Positions 27,730-36,888 of a DNA stretch of 64,000 bases are shown one piece after another. The first letter of the stretch is position 1. Each line of letters starts with the position of its first letter. Under the pieces are notes generated by a model. That model did not search any database. It was not told the DNA's origin and was given only the letters and a program-made list of their open reading frames with translations. A program made the position numbers and the translations under genes. Source of the DNA: JAXHMM01 sp964528445 (GTDB taxonomy: Bacteria; Bacteroidota; Rhodothermia; Balneolales; Balneolaceae); contig CAZGSL010000004.1 in the NCBI GenBank assembly GCA_964528445.1, forward strand, positions 29,742-93,741, given 5' to 3'.

Positions 27730-29256
27730 TCAGAACGGTGCTTCGCCGTCTTCGTCTTCATCCCCGGATCCGCCCGGACTGTGCCCCATGGGCGGGGAGC
27801 CTGAGGAGTCATCTTCCCCTTCGTTGCCGCTTTTGTCAAAAGGATCTGATCCGGCGGTAGTGAGATTCTCGAATCGTGCGTACTCCTCCACAAAATAGAG
27901 CGGTATGGTACCCGTGGGACCGTTTCGCTGCTTGCCGACGATCAGTTCGGCCAGTCCGGTGGTAGACTGTCCGTCGGGTGTGGTCTTGATTCCGTAGTAT
28001 TCCGGCCGGTAGAGAAAGGTTACCACATCGGCGTCCTGCTCTATTGATCCGCTTTCCCTCAGGTCGCTGAGCTGGGGACGCTTGTCACCCCCGCGCTGCT
28101 CAACGGCCCGGCTGAGCTGCGACAGGGCCACCACGGGAACCCGCAGGTCCTTCGCCATCGCTTTCAGGCCGCGGGAGATGGAGGCAATTTCCTGCTCACG
28201 CGTGCCGAAATCCTTTCCGCCGCCCGACATCAGCTGCAGGTAGTCCACCACGATCAGTCCGATGTCGTGCTCGCTTTTCAGGCGACGTGCCTTGGTGCGG
28301 AGCTCCATAATGCTGAGCCCGGGCGTGTCGTCCACGAAAATATTGGCCGTAAACAGCCTCCCCGCCGCGTCAATCAGGCGTTTGAACTCCTCGTCCTTCA
28401 GCCGGCCGGACCGTGCCGCCTGGGAATCGATGCGGGCCTCCATGGTGAGAAGGCGCTGAACCAGCGCCTGGTTCGACATTTCCAGGCTGAATATGGCCAC
28501 CTTGGTCTTTAGCTCGGGATCCCTGTGGAGGGCGGCGTTGCGCGCGGTGGTAAGCACGAAGGCCGTTTTTCCCATGGAAGGGCGGGCGGCCACGATGATC
28601 ATGTCCCCGTCCTGCCAGCCCGCGGTCAGCTTGTCCACGTCCAGTCCCGTAGGCACGCCCGTAACTCCCGCCGGTTTTCCACGAATGTCCTCCAGGTAGG
28701 AGAGGGTGTCCTTCAGCACGTCGCCGATAGGTTTCGCCTGGGCGCGGTGTTTGGCATTGGCCAGGTCGAAGATCCGCTGCTCCGCCTTGTCCAGCACGTC
28801 GTAGGGATCAGAAGCACTGTCGTAGGCCTCTTTGATAATGTCGGTACAGCCCAGGATCAGGTTGCGTTTGGTCGCCTTCTCGGCGATGATCTGGGCATGG
28901 TAGTCGATGTTGGCCGCGGAGCTGACCGAACGCGTCAGCTCCGACAGGTAACCGCTTCCCCCGCACGCGTCCAGGAGGCCCCGGTCGCGCAGCTCGTTTT
29001 CGACGGTCAGAAGGTCAAGAGGATTGTCCTTTTCGTAGAGGTCGTGCAGCACCTCGAAGATGTGGCGGTGAGACTGCTTGTAAAAATCGCCCGGCTTGAG
29101 CATCTGCAGGGCAACCGTGGCGGCTTCGTGCTCGATTAGCATGGCGCCCAGGACGGCTTCCTCAACTTCGGTGGCCTGTGGTGGGACCCGGCCCTGTTGC
29201 TCACGTGCGTCTCCGTCGGAACGTCGATTGTAGTTGGGGGCCTGGTCTGCTGTCAT
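27730..29256 (-). CDS. dnaB: Replicative DNA helicase DnaB
   Basis: 508 aa. The N-terminal dimerisation domain shows PPQATEVEEAVLGAMLIE, the usual DnaB opening. The RecA-like motor has Walker A ARPSMGKT at residues 224-231, Walker B LIVVDYLQLM and the DLRESGSIEQDADVV segment with the Arg finger region. A disordered acidic tail follows FVEEYARFENL. It unwinds DNA 5'-3' at the replication fork. No intein or frameshift is seen. It is transcribed convergently to rnc. Confidence 0.97.
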   Translation of the reverse strand: MTADQAPNYNRRSDGDAREQQGRVPPQATEVEEAVLGAMLIEHEAATVALQMLKPGDFYKQSHRHIFEVLHDLYEKDNPLDLLTVENELRDRGLLDACGGSGYLSELTRSVSSAANIDYHAQIIAEKATKRNLILGCTDIIKEAYDSASDPYDVLDKAEQRIFDLANAKHRAQAKPIGDVLKDTLSYLEDIRGKPAGVTGVPTGLDVDKLTAGWQDGDMIIVAARPSMGKTAFVLTTARNAALHRDPELKTKVAIFSLEMSNQALVQRLLTMEARIDSQAARSGRLKDEEFKRLIDAAGRLFTANIFVDDTPGLSIMELRTKARRLKSEHDIGLIVVDYLQLMSGGGKDFGTREQEIASISRGLKAMAKDLRVPVVALSQLSRAVEQRGGDKRPQLSDLRESGSIEQDADVVTFLYRPEYYGIKTTPDGQSTTGLAELIVGKQRNGPTGTIPLYFVEEYARFENLTTAGSDPFDKSGNEGEDDSSGSPPMGHSPGGSGDEDEDGEAPF

Positions 29257-29346
29257 CCGTCTTGCTGAATCACCGGTTGGATATGAAAAATCGGGTTCCG
29301 GTAGTATAAGAAATGTGAGATTTTAAACGAAGCGTAAATCCGGGGG

Positions 29347-30234
29347 TCATTCCCCGTCTCCGGTCAGCCTGTCGTACCGGTCCCGGAGCAATTGCACGTC
29401 CTCCCAGGTCGGTCGTTTCCATTTTTCGTGACGCAGCAATGCCGCGGGATGGTAGGTGGCCATCAGCTCATATTTTCCCCGGAAGCTGTGAAAGGTGCCC
29501 CGCATGCTGCGGAGGGAAGCGTCGGTGTCCAGCAGCGTCTGGGCGGCGGTGCGTCCCAGGCAGAGGATGAGCTTGGGATCAATGAGCTCGATCTGTCTCA
29601 TCAGGAACGGAAGGCTCCGTTCCCGCTCTTCGGGTTTGGGGTCCCGGTTGTTGGGAGGGCGGTGCTTGAGAATGTTAGCGATGTAAACCTCCTCTCTCTC
29701 AAAATCGATAGCGGCAAGGATCTTATTCAGAAGCTTTCCCGCCGCGCCCACAAAGGGTTCGCCCTGCTTGTCTTCTTCGGCGCCGGGCGCCTCGCCGATC
29801 AGCATCAGGTCCGCTTCCGGGTCGCCCACCCCGAATACCAAGTTGGTCTCCTCCAGGTCGGTACGAAGCACCTCCGCGGTCCTGCAGAGCTCTTCGAGTT
29901 CATCGAGATTGCGGCACTCGCCGATCCGGTAGTAGACGTCCCTGTTTTTGTCCTCTTCAAAGAGTCCCTCCTGGGGATCCAATCCCGACGCCGGTGAGGC
30001 GGACCGCCGCCGGTTAACGCCTGTGGACCCGGAACGAGTCACGCCCGGGGCAGGGGAGGAGTCCTCTGTCCCGTCCTTTTTCCCGCTTTGCCGGGCCGGT
30101 TCGTCTGACTTCCCGCTTTTCTCGTCGCCTCCCGGATCGTCCGCCTCTCTCGTTATGGCGAAATCCCCGTACATCTCCCTCTCGCGGCGTATAAACCGCT
30201 TGATCTCCTCAATCAATTTTTCGGGATTCTCCAT
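29347..30234 (-). CDS. Family 4-like uracil-DNA glycosylase lacking most [4Fe-4S] ligands
   Basis: 295 aa. Residues 1-24 are a charged helix and 25-95 a low-complexity, probably disordered linker. The glycosylase fold occupies about 100-290. Active-site motif 1 is GEAPGAEEDKQGEPFVG and the distal motif is YHPAALLR, both as in family 4 enzymes that remove uracil from DNA. In characterised family 4 enzymes four Cys bind an iron-sulfur cluster. Here the CxxC pair is reduced to C117-R-T-A120, the KCRPP Cys is H191 (KHRPP), and the last is S207. The gene precedes a short gap after mtaB on the same strand. Fold and reaction are well supported; the cofactor state is inferred. Confidence 0.85.
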   Translation of the reverse strand: MENPEKLIEEIKRFIRREREMYGDFAITREADDPGGDEKSGKSDEPARQSGKKDGTEDSSPAPGVTRSGSTGVNRRRSASPASGLDPQEGLFEEDKNRDVYYRIGECRNLDELEELCRTAEVLRTDLEETNLVFGVGDPEADLMLIGEAPGAEEDKQGEPFVGAAGKLLNKILAAIDFEREEVYIANILKHRPPNNRDPKPEERERSLPFLMRQIELIDPKLILCLGRTAAQTLLDTDASLRSMRGTFHSFRGKYELMATYHPAALLRHEKWKRPTWEDVQLLRDRYDRLTGDGE

Positions 30235-30255
30235 AAGTCGCAGCGTGCGTTGATG

Positions 30256-31590
30256 TTATCCCACCAGTTCGGCGATCGCTTCCTGTTCGGCCCGCGCCTC
30301 CTCGGTAAGGGTGCCCAGCAGGTAGCCGCCGCGGGCTCTTGCCCCCAGCTTTACCGGCAGAATTTTGTTTTCCAACTGCGGGTTGTACGGAATGCCCACC
30401 CGCACATAGTTGTCGGTCCATCCCAACATGACGCCATCTTTTTCGGTCCCTTCAATAAGGACGGGCCGGACCTGCTGCTGAAAGCTCGTATCGAAGGCGT
30501 ATCGTTTTTTACGCGAGAGTCGCCGGAGTTTGTGCGTACGCTCCTTGCGGACGCTGTCCTGCACCATCGGCTCGATATTGAGCGCGTGGGTATTGGGACG
30601 TTCCGAATAGGTGAAGACGTGAAGGTAGGAGACCGGCAGGGCTTCAATAAAATCGTAGGACTCTTCAAACAGCTCCTCGGTCTCCCCCGGATGTCCGGTA
30701 ATCACATCCACACCGATGGCAGCGTCGGGCATCAGTTCGCGAATAAGTTCAACTCGCTCGCGGTAGAGTCCGGACTGGTAGCGACGGCGCATCAGTCCAA
30801 GCATTTTGTCGCTTCCGCTCTGCAGTGGCATATGGAAGTGGGGCTGCATCTTGTCGGATTCGGCCACGAACCGAATGATCTCCTCACGCATCAGGTTGGG
30901 CTCGACGGAGGAGAATCGAATGCGTTCCAGTCCCCTGACATCCTCCAGCGCCTGCAGGAGCATGAAAAAATTCTCGTCGGTTCCCCGGCCGAAATCCCCG
31001 GCATTCACGCCCGTAACGACAATCTCCCGGTACCCCTCCGCGACCAGTTTGCGGGCGTTGTTGACCACTGTCGCAATGCTGGGGCTTCGGCTTTCGCCCC
31101 GGGCGAGGGGAATGGTGCAGAAGGAGCAGTTGTAGCTGCACCCGTCCTGCACCTTCAGGAAAGCCCGCGTTCGGTCGTCGGCAGAGAAGGCGTTGTGAAA
31201 ATCGACCGCCTCGTTGACGTCGGTGTGATGAATCACCGTATCCCTCTGCTTGGTAAAATCATCGAAGAGGTCCAGCAGGTCGAACTTGTATTTGGCACCC
31301 AACACCACGTCCACCCCCTCGATCTCGGCGATCTCCCCGGGCTTGAGCTGTGCGTAGCATCCCACGACGGCGACAAAAGCCTCCGGATTGCGGCGCAGGG
31401 CTCGCCGCACGGTTTTCCGGCATGTGCTGTTGGCGCTCTGAGTGACCGAACAGGTATTGATCACGTAGATGTCGGCTTCCCCGTCGAAGTCGGTTATGGT
31501 GTAGCCCGCCTCTTCGAACTTTCGCTGGATGGTCAGCGTCTCCGAGTAGTTGAGCTTGCAGCCCAGGGTTTCAAAGGCGGCACGTTTCAT
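30256..31590 (-). CDS. mtaB: tRNA (N6-L-threonylcarbamoyladenosine-C2)-methylthiotransferase MtaB
   Basis: 444 aa from the ATG at 31590; an in-frame upstream extension of 44 residues has no family resemblance and is rejected. Radical SAM methylthiotransferase modifying t6A37 of ANN-decoding tRNAs to ms2t6A. The N-terminal UPF0004 domain has the three cluster cysteines (ETLGCKLNYSE, INTCSVTQSA, VVGCYAQL). The radical SAM cluster is CSYNCSFC, and a C-terminal TRAM-like basic domain follows. The ETLGCKLNYSET opening distinguishes MtaB from MiaB and RimO. The uracil-DNA glycosylase gene follows after 21 bp. Confidence 0.92.
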   Translation of the reverse strand: MKRAAFETLGCKLNYSETLTIQRKFEEAGYTITDFDGEADIYVINTCSVTQSANSTCRKTVRRALRRNPEAFVAVVGCYAQLKPGEIAEIEGVDVVLGAKYKFDLLDLFDDFTKQRDTVIHHTDVNEAVDFHNAFSADDRTRAFLKVQDGCSYNCSFCTIPLARGESRSPSIATVVNNARKLVAEGYREIVVTGVNAGDFGRGTDENFFMLLQALEDVRGLERIRFSSVEPNLMREEIIRFVAESDKMQPHFHMPLQSGSDKMLGLMRRRYQSGLYRERVELIRELMPDAAIGVDVITGHPGETEELFEESYDFIEALPVSYLHVFTYSERPNTHALNIEPMVQDSVRKERTHKLRRLSRKKRYAFDTSFQQQVRPVLIEGTEKDGVMLGWTDNYVRVGIPYNPQLENKILPVKLGARARGGYLLGTLTEEARAEQEAIAELVG

Positions 31591-31707
31591 AGGAATTTTG
31601 AGATGGCTTGCCTGGCGGTTCCAAAAGAAAAAGATAAGAAACGCCGAGGGGATTTGATACCGGTAAATGTCCGTGATGGCGCACCGAGCGCCGGTCGGAA
31701 ACGCAGA

Positions 31708-31738
31708 TTTGCCGGTTGCCAATTGCGATGTATTTTCG
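31708..31738 (+). promoter_or_regulatory. Candidate promoter for the DUF3224 gene
   Basis: TTTG at 31708-31711, a 19-nt spacer and TATTTTCG at 31731-31738, one mismatch from TAnnTTTG. The ATG lies 35 nt further on. Position and spacing fit; the mismatch keeps confidence low. Confidence 0.35.
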
Positions 31739-31772
31739 CAGGTTTCGACGACCCTCGGTTACCCGCAATTAA

Positions 31773-32177
31773 ATGTCGGCAAAAATGGAAGACACCCGCA
31801 GTACCTTCAACATACAGAGCTGGGAAGAGGAGACGCTTCATGAACTGGAGGGAGAACGCAGTATACGGGAAGCGGCCGTGCGGCAGGCTTACAACGGTCA
31901 CCTGAGGGGGGAGAGCGAGCTTGTGTACCTGATGACCTATACGGATGAGTCGACCGCACGGTTTGTGGGCGTCGAACTGTTTGACGGAAACGTCGGCGAT
32001 CTCGAAGGGCAGATGACGCTGCACCACGAGGGAAGATACGAGAATGGAATCGCCCGTTCCCGGTGCCGGGTGGTGTCAGGATCTGCCACCGGCGGACTGG
32101 AAGGAATCACCGGGGAGGGGCATTTCGAAGCGGAGGGAAACAAGGTAGAGTTCCGCTTTTCCTATGAGACAGACTGA
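31773..32177 (+). CDS. DUF3224 family protein
   Basis: 134 aa small beta-barrel protein without signal peptide or membrane segment. The family pattern is visible: a w-strand with EETLHELEGERSIREA, a long central hairpin ending LEGQMTLHHEGRYENG, and the glycine-rich VVSGSATGGLEGITGEGHF that matches the SGTGELAGIxG motif of DUF3224. Relatives are often single genes of unknown role. It stands alone between mtaB (divergent) and nuoH (convergent). A second ATG four codons in is an alternative start. No function is assigned. Confidence 0.8.
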   Translation: MSAKMEDTRSTFNIQSWEEETLHELEGERSIREAAVRQAYNGHLRGESELVYLMTYTDESTARFVGVELFDGNVGDLEGQMTLHHEGRYENGIARSRCRVVSGSATGGLEGITGEGHFEAEGNKVEFRFSYETD

Positions 32178-32246
32178 ACGGCTAGTTCCGCACGGCGGCT
32201 CCAGTCAGCTCTTCCGGGGCAGCGTCGGACGAGTCCGTGACGGCCT

Positions 32247-33254
32247 TTACAGCCAGTGGTAATACCCGTAGACGATAACTGCCAGCACGATGAAATTGGC
32301 GATGCTGATAGGAAGCATGCGCTTCCAGCCCAGCTTCATCACCTGGTTGTACTTGAACCGCGGGATGGTCCACCGCACCCAGACGAACAGGAAGATGAAG
32401 AAGGCGGTTTTCAGGGTAAATACGCCCACGTCGAGTACCGCTTTCCAGGTTGCGCCCAGCTCGGGCAGCCAGTACCCGGCGAAGGGGAGATGGTAGCTTC
32501 CAAAAAAGAAGGTGGTCATGAGCATGCTTCCGATGACCACGTGCATATACTCGGCGAGGAAAAACATGCCGAATTTCATGCCGCTGTATTCCGTGTGGAA
32601 ACCTCCCACCAGTTCCTGCTCGGCCTCGACCAGGTCGAAGGGTGTGCGATTGGCTTCCGCAAAGGCGGCCACCACAAATATCACTCCGCCGATGGGATTG
32701 CGGAAGATGTTCCACCAGTACTGCTGGGAGTCGACCAAGTCGATCATGCTGAGCGACTGGGAGAAAAGTACGCACGACGCGACGGCCATTCCCAGCGGAA
32801 GCTCGTAGCTGAGCATCTGCGCCGCCGCGCGAAGTCCCCCAAGCAGTGAGTACTTGGAGTTGGACGACCAACCTGCAAGGGTTACCCCGTAGACGCCCAG
32901 GGAGGTGATGGCCAGCAGGTAGAGCACGCCGGCGTTGATGTCGGTAATATAGAGTCCGTCGCCGAAGGGAATCACCGCCACAGCCATAAGCGCGGTGACC
33001 ACGGGGATCATCGGCGCGATGGTATGGATGGTCCGGTAGCCCTGGATGGGCGTGACGTCCTCTTTCAGCAGCAGTTTCACCACGTCGGCCAGGGGCTGGA
33101 AAAGACCGAACGGTCCGACCCGGTTGGGCCCCACCCGGTTCTGGATAAAGGCGGCCACCCTGCGCTCCAGATAGACGGTCAGCGCCGCCGAATTCAGCAG
33201 CATAAACAGGGCGACGCCCAGTACGATGTAGGAGGTGGTGGTGACGGGTTCCAT
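32247..33254 (-). CDS. nuoH: NADH-quinone oxidoreductase subunit H
   Basis: 335 aa, about eight membrane helices, the complex I subunit that links the quinone site to the proton-pumping arm. Family signatures are RVGPNRVGPFGLFQPLADVVKLLLKE (read in two parts), the acidic quinone loop EANRTPFDLVEAEQELVGGF and FFLAEYMH. It starts 13 bp after nuoG and is the last gene of this nuo run; the next gene downstream is a convergent DUF3224 gene and no nuoI is present. Confidence 0.96.
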   Translation of the reverse strand: MEPVTTTSYIVLGVALFMLLNSAALTVYLERRVAAFIQNRVGPNRVGPFGLFQPLADVVKLLLKEDVTPIQGYRTIHTIAPMIPVVTALMAVAVIPFGDGLYITDINAGVLYLLAITSLGVYGVTLAGWSSNSKYSLLGGLRAAAQMLSYELPLGMAVASCVLFSQSLSMIDLVDSQQYWWNIFRNPIGGVIFVVAAFAEANRTPFDLVEAEQELVGGFHTEYSGMKFGMFFLAEYMHVVIGSMLMTTFFFGSYHLPFAGYWLPELGATWKAVLDVGVFTLKTAFFIFLFVWVRWTIPRFKYNQVMKLGWKRMLPISIANFIVLAVIVYGYYHWL

Positions 33255-33267
33255 CTATCTCAGGTGT

Positions 33268-35007
33268 TCAGGCTTGGTTGACTTCGGTTTCTTCCGCTTT
33301 GAGGGAGATGCCCTGCTCTTCGTCCATACGCTCGTAGGTGACTCCCTCAAAGGCAGGGATGCGATTTGAAATTTCGTTCATAACGGCGCGGGAGTGGTCA
33401 AACCGGTAGGAGGAGAGGCCCATCCGTTCGGCCAGGCGGTTCAGAAACTCCCAGGCGGGAAGGCAGTCCACCTTGTTCTCGTCGCTTACCCAGTTGTCAA
33501 AATTGGTACCGTATCGGTCCAGCCGTCCCTCCGACATCTCCAGGTTGAGCCGCCGGTTGGTATGCTGGGTCTCCTTGGCCGGGAAGGTCCGCTGGATCCG
33601 GCCGTCCACGTTCACGTAACTTGCCGCGTGCTCAGCCGCGCAGGTGATGGGAATCACCAGGTCGGCCTCGCCGGACAGGGCGGTGTCGTTGGTGGCCAGC
33701 ATCACGAGGTACGTGTTCTCCAGATCTTGCTTGGAGATCGCCTCCCTCTCCAGCAGATCGTCGGCCAGCACGATCGCTACCTTCGCCCCCCGCATGGCGG
33801 AGGCGAGCGTGCCGGCGTCCGACTCCTGCAGGTCCAGCAGCCGGCAGCCCTCGGTATTGGGGGCCTGGTCGTCGGTTATCAGAAAGTCGTCCCCGTAGCC
33901 CGGAATGATGTGCGGGGTAAACAGGGGCGTACCGGCGCCCAGCAGGTCAAAAAACTTGAAGAGCGCGTAGTTTTCCTCCACCGAGGCGTGCGGGGAGCCG
34001 ATCACCTGCACGTCGTCGGAATCGTGGGACTCCAGCAGCTCGGCAAAGGTCTCCAGGGCATTGTTCCAGGAGGTCTTGGAGCGATTTTCCCCGTCCAGCT
34101 TCAGAGAGGGGCGGGAAACGCGGTTCTCGTTAAAGCGCCGGTAGGCCTCGCGCCCCTCGTCCGGCATCCAGTAGTCGTTGACCGCCATGTTCTGCCGGGG
34201 GGTGATGCGCAAAACCAGGTTGTCGCGGGTCCAGAGGTGAATGTTGCATCCCTTGCCGTTGGTGATATCGATACTGGGGGTCTGGTTCATCTCCCAGACC
34301 CGCGCCTTGAAACGGAAATCGGAAGATGTAAGTGCGCCCACCGGGCAGAGGTCAACCGTATTGAGGGAGTAGGGGTCGTCAAATTCCTCACCGGGGGCGG
34401 TCATGGGATAGTTCTTGTCGCCCCGCGAGACGATGGTCAGCTGTTCGGTCCCGCTGATCTCCTGGGCGAACCGTACGCAGCGGGTACAGTTGATGCAGCG
34501 CTCGGCGTCGAGGGTGACCCGGGGACCCAGCTCCACCCGTTTGGGTTTGTGAACCTTTTTCACCTCGAACCGGCTGCCTTCCGGGCCGTACTTGTAGGTT
34601 TGAATCTGCAGGGGACACTCCCCGGCCTGGTCGCATATCGGGCAGTCCAGCGGGTGGTTGATCAGAATGAATTCCAGGTTGTCCTTCTGCGCCCGGGAAA
34701 CCTCCTCGGAGGTCTCCTGGGTATGGACCACCATCCCGTCGGTGATATCCATCGAACAGGAGGTCTGCATTTTGGGGAACCAGCGTATTTTCCGCTCCCC
34801 TTTTTCGTCGAGTTCGTACTCCCCGGATTCCTCGTCCTTTACCGGCTGTCCCACCTTGACCAGGCACTGCCGGCAGTTGGCCGGAATGGACATGGAGGGA
34901 TGATAGCAGAAGAAGGGGACCTCCAGGCCCTGGTCCAGGATGAACTGGAGCAGTTTGGGCTGGCCCTCGTACTCGTATCGTTTTCCGTCTATAAATACTT
35001 CAGGCAT
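33268..35007 (-). CDS. nuoG: NADH-quinone oxidoreductase subunit G (short form)
   Basis: 579 aa, against about 700-900 in E. coli and Thermus, mostly because the molybdopterin-oxidoreductase-like domain is reduced. The N-terminal [2Fe-2S] ligands are C34, C45, C48 and C84, with an acidic insertion between the last two. Next come a His-Cys3 cluster region (residues about 100-125) and the [4Fe-4S] motif CINCTRCVRFAQEISG. The C-terminal part keeps only recognisable pieces such as ADLVIPITCAAEHAASYVN. It passes electrons from NuoEF toward NuoI. Confidence 0.93.
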   Translation of the reverse strand: MPEVFIDGKRYEYEGQPKLLQFILDQGLEVPFFCYHPSMSIPANCRQCLVKVGQPVKDEESGEYELDEKGERKIRWFPKMQTSCSMDITDGMVVHTQETSEEVSRAQKDNLEFILINHPLDCPICDQAGECPLQIQTYKYGPEGSRFEVKKVHKPKRVELGPRVTLDAERCINCTRCVRFAQEISGTEQLTIVSRGDKNYPMTAPGEEFDDPYSLNTVDLCPVGALTSSDFRFKARVWEMNQTPSIDITNGKGCNIHLWTRDNLVLRITPRQNMAVNDYWMPDEGREAYRRFNENRVSRPSLKLDGENRSKTSWNNALETFAELLESHDSDDVQVIGSPHASVEENYALFKFFDLLGAGTPLFTPHIIPGYGDDFLITDDQAPNTEGCRLLDLQESDAGTLASAMRGAKVAIVLADDLLEREAISKQDLENTYLVMLATNDTALSGEADLVIPITCAAEHAASYVNVDGRIQRTFPAKETQHTNRRLNLEMSEGRLDRYGTNFDNWVSDENKVDCLPAWEFLNRLAERMGLSSYRFDHSRAVMNEISNRIPAFEGVTYERMDEEQGISLKAEETEVNQA

Positions 35008-35028
35008 AATGCGTCTCGGTGAATTGGA

Positions 35029-36318
35029 TTATGCAATGGCATGAGCCGATTTTCTGCAGCGGGCCTCAAACTCCTCCCGGAACCTGGTGATGGTATGCCG
35101 GACCGGCCAGGCGGCAGCGTCGGCCAGGGCGCAAATGGTGCGACCCTCCATCTGCGTGGTCATATCCAGCAGCAGATCCAGGTCCTTGACCTCCCCTTCG
35201 CCATTTTTAATCCTCAGCAGGATCTTCTCCAGCCAGCCTGTTCCTTCCCGGCAGGGGGTGCACTGCCCGCAGCTTTCGTGATGGAAGAAATGGGTGATGC
35301 GCCAGAGCACCTCCACCATGTCGGTATCCTCGTCCATGACCACCAGTCCGGCGGTGCCCATCATGGATCCGACCTCCCTCAGGGAGTCCGCGTTCATGGT
35401 GACTCCCTCCAGCTGGTCAGCCCGCAGTACCGGGGTGGAAGCGCCCCCGGGGATAACCGCCTTGAGTTCCTTGTCGCCCCGAATTCCCCCGGCCACTTCG
35501 TTGACCAGCTCCAGCACCGGCACCCCGGAGGGCAGTTCGTACACGCCGGGCTGTTTCACGTGACCGCTGATTCCGTAGAGAACGGGCCCGGGATGATCTT
35601 CGGCGCCAATATTACCGTACCATTCTGCTCCGTTGTTGATGACCAGGGGCACGTTGGCCAGGGTCTCGATATTGTTAATAGTCGTGGGACGTCCCCAGAG
35701 GCCTTTTTGGGCGGGAAAGGGAGGCTTCACCCGCGGATATCCGCGCTTGCCTTCGAGCGACTCCAGCATGGCGGTCTCCTCGCCGCAGATGTAGGCGCCC
35801 GCCCCGTATACCGTATAAAGGTCAATGTCGATACCCGTGCCCAGGATATCCTCGCCCAGGTAGCCTTTGTTGTACGCCTCCTCGACCGCCTCTTCGAAAA
35901 TCTTGCCGAACGAGAGATACTCGCCGCGTATATAGACGTAGATGGTCTCCACCTGCATGGCGTAGGAGGCAATCAGGGCCCCTTCGATGAAGAGGTGGGG
36001 ATTGTACTCGAAAATTTTGCGGTCTTTGAATGTCCCGGGCTCCGACTCGTCCCCGTTGCAGGCAAGGTATCTCGGTCCGCCGTCGGGATCAGGCATGAAA
36101 CTCCACTTGAGTCCGCAGTTGAATCCGGCGCCTCCCCGTCCCCGTATATTGGCCGCTTTCACCTCGTTTATGACCTGTTCGCGGGACCATTCGTCGGGAT
36201 TCTCCAGGATGTTCCTCAGCGCGCGATAACCACCGTTCTCCTCGTAAATCCCGATCTTATGTAGATCCGGGATGTCAGGTACAAGAAGCGGCTCGAAATT
36301 TCTCCAGTCTTGCGTCAT
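35029..36318 (-). CDS. nuoF: NADH-quinone oxidoreductase subunit F
   Basis: 429 aa from the ATG at 36318; the frame is open 60 codons further upstream but that part lies inside nuoE. This subunit binds NADH and FMN and oxidises NADH. The FMN/NADH glycine-rich loop is GRGGAGFNCGLKWSFMP, the flavin site continues with CNGDESEPGTFKDR and the N3 cluster ligands are in SCGQCTPCREG plus a distal Cys. It begins 2 bp after nuoE and ends 21 bp before nuoG. Confidence 0.97.
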   Translation of the reverse strand: MTQDWRNFEPLLVPDIPDLHKIGIYEENGGYRALRNILENPDEWSREQVINEVKAANIRGRGGAGFNCGLKWSFMPDPDGGPRYLACNGDESEPGTFKDRKIFEYNPHLFIEGALIASYAMQVETIYVYIRGEYLSFGKIFEEAVEEAYNKGYLGEDILGTGIDIDLYTVYGAGAYICGEETAMLESLEGKRGYPRVKPPFPAQKGLWGRPTTINNIETLANVPLVINNGAEWYGNIGAEDHPGPVLYGISGHVKQPGVYELPSGVPVLELVNEVAGGIRGDKELKAVIPGGASTPVLRADQLEGVTMNADSLREVGSMMGTAGLVVMDEDTDMVEVLWRITHFFHHESCGQCTPCREGTGWLEKILLRIKNGEGEVKDLDLLLDMTTQMEGRTICALADAAAWPVRHTITRFREEFEARCRKSAHAIA

Positions 36319-36320
36319 GG

Positions 36321-36881
36321 TCAGGAAGCTGCTTGGTTTCGTTTTTCCAGGAGGGGCATCGCCATGGATTCGAATTCGGGCTCGTTGCCCTCCCGCAGAT
36401 TTTCCAGGAGGGCATCCACTTTCTCCCTGGTGAGGTTGTTCACATAGGGCCCATTGGTCACCTGCAGCATGGGAGCGTATCCGCATGCCCCAAGACACTC
36501 TACCTCCTGAACGGTAAACATTCCGTCGTCGGTCGTTTCCCCCACCTCAATGCCCAGACGCTCTTCCAGGTGATGCAGAATCTCGTATCCCCCGCAGAGC
36601 TGGCAGCTCAGGCAGGTACAGACGTCCAGCACAAATTTTCCTGTCTCCTCCTTGTAATACTGGGTATAGAAGGAGGCCACGCCGTGAACGTGCGCCTTGG
36701 GAAGGTCCAGCGTCCGGGCCACCAGTTTCTGAACATCGGGTTTTACGTGGCCGAACTTTCGCTGCGCCACCCATAACACCTGGAGCGTGGCCGACTTGGT
36801 GTCGGGAAACCGGGCTACAATCTCCTCGATTTCCTCCTGTTCTTCTTCGGTAAACGACAGTTCTGTATCTGTATCAGGCAT
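36321..36881 (-). CDS. nuoE: NADH-quinone oxidoreductase subunit E
   Basis: 186 aa thioredoxin-like subunit carrying the N1a [2Fe-2S] cluster. The N-terminal helical part (FTEEEQEEIEEIVARFP) is followed by VHGVASFYTQY, the ligand pair region VCTCLSCQLCGG and the second pair EVECLGACGYAP. It works with NuoF in NADH oxidation. It follows nuoD by 7 bp on the minus strand. Confidence 0.95.
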   Translation of the reverse strand: MPDTDTELSFTEEEQEEIEEIVARFPDTKSATLQVLWVAQRKFGHVKPDVQKLVARTLDLPKAHVHGVASFYTQYYKEETGKFVLDVCTCLSCQLCGGYEILHHLEERLGIEVGETTDDGMFTVQEVECLGACGYAPMLQVTNGPYVNNLTREKVDALLENLREGNEPEFESMAMPLLEKRNQAAS

Positions 36882-36888
36882 AAGTTCT

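Noticed and set aside
30250..31905. 551-codon plus-strand frame opposite mtaB
   Set aside because: MtaB carries the radical SAM and UPF0004 cysteines in frame; the opposite frame has no motif and runs into the DUF3224 gene.
32182..32871. Possible nuoI downstream of nuoH
   Set aside because: The frame overlaps nuoH out of phase and has no ferredoxin-type CxxCxxC motifs. nuoI is truly absent from this place.
33394..35022. 542-codon plus-strand frame opposite nuoG
   Set aside because: Mirror of nuoG coding sequence. NuoG shows all cluster motifs, whereas this frame shows none.
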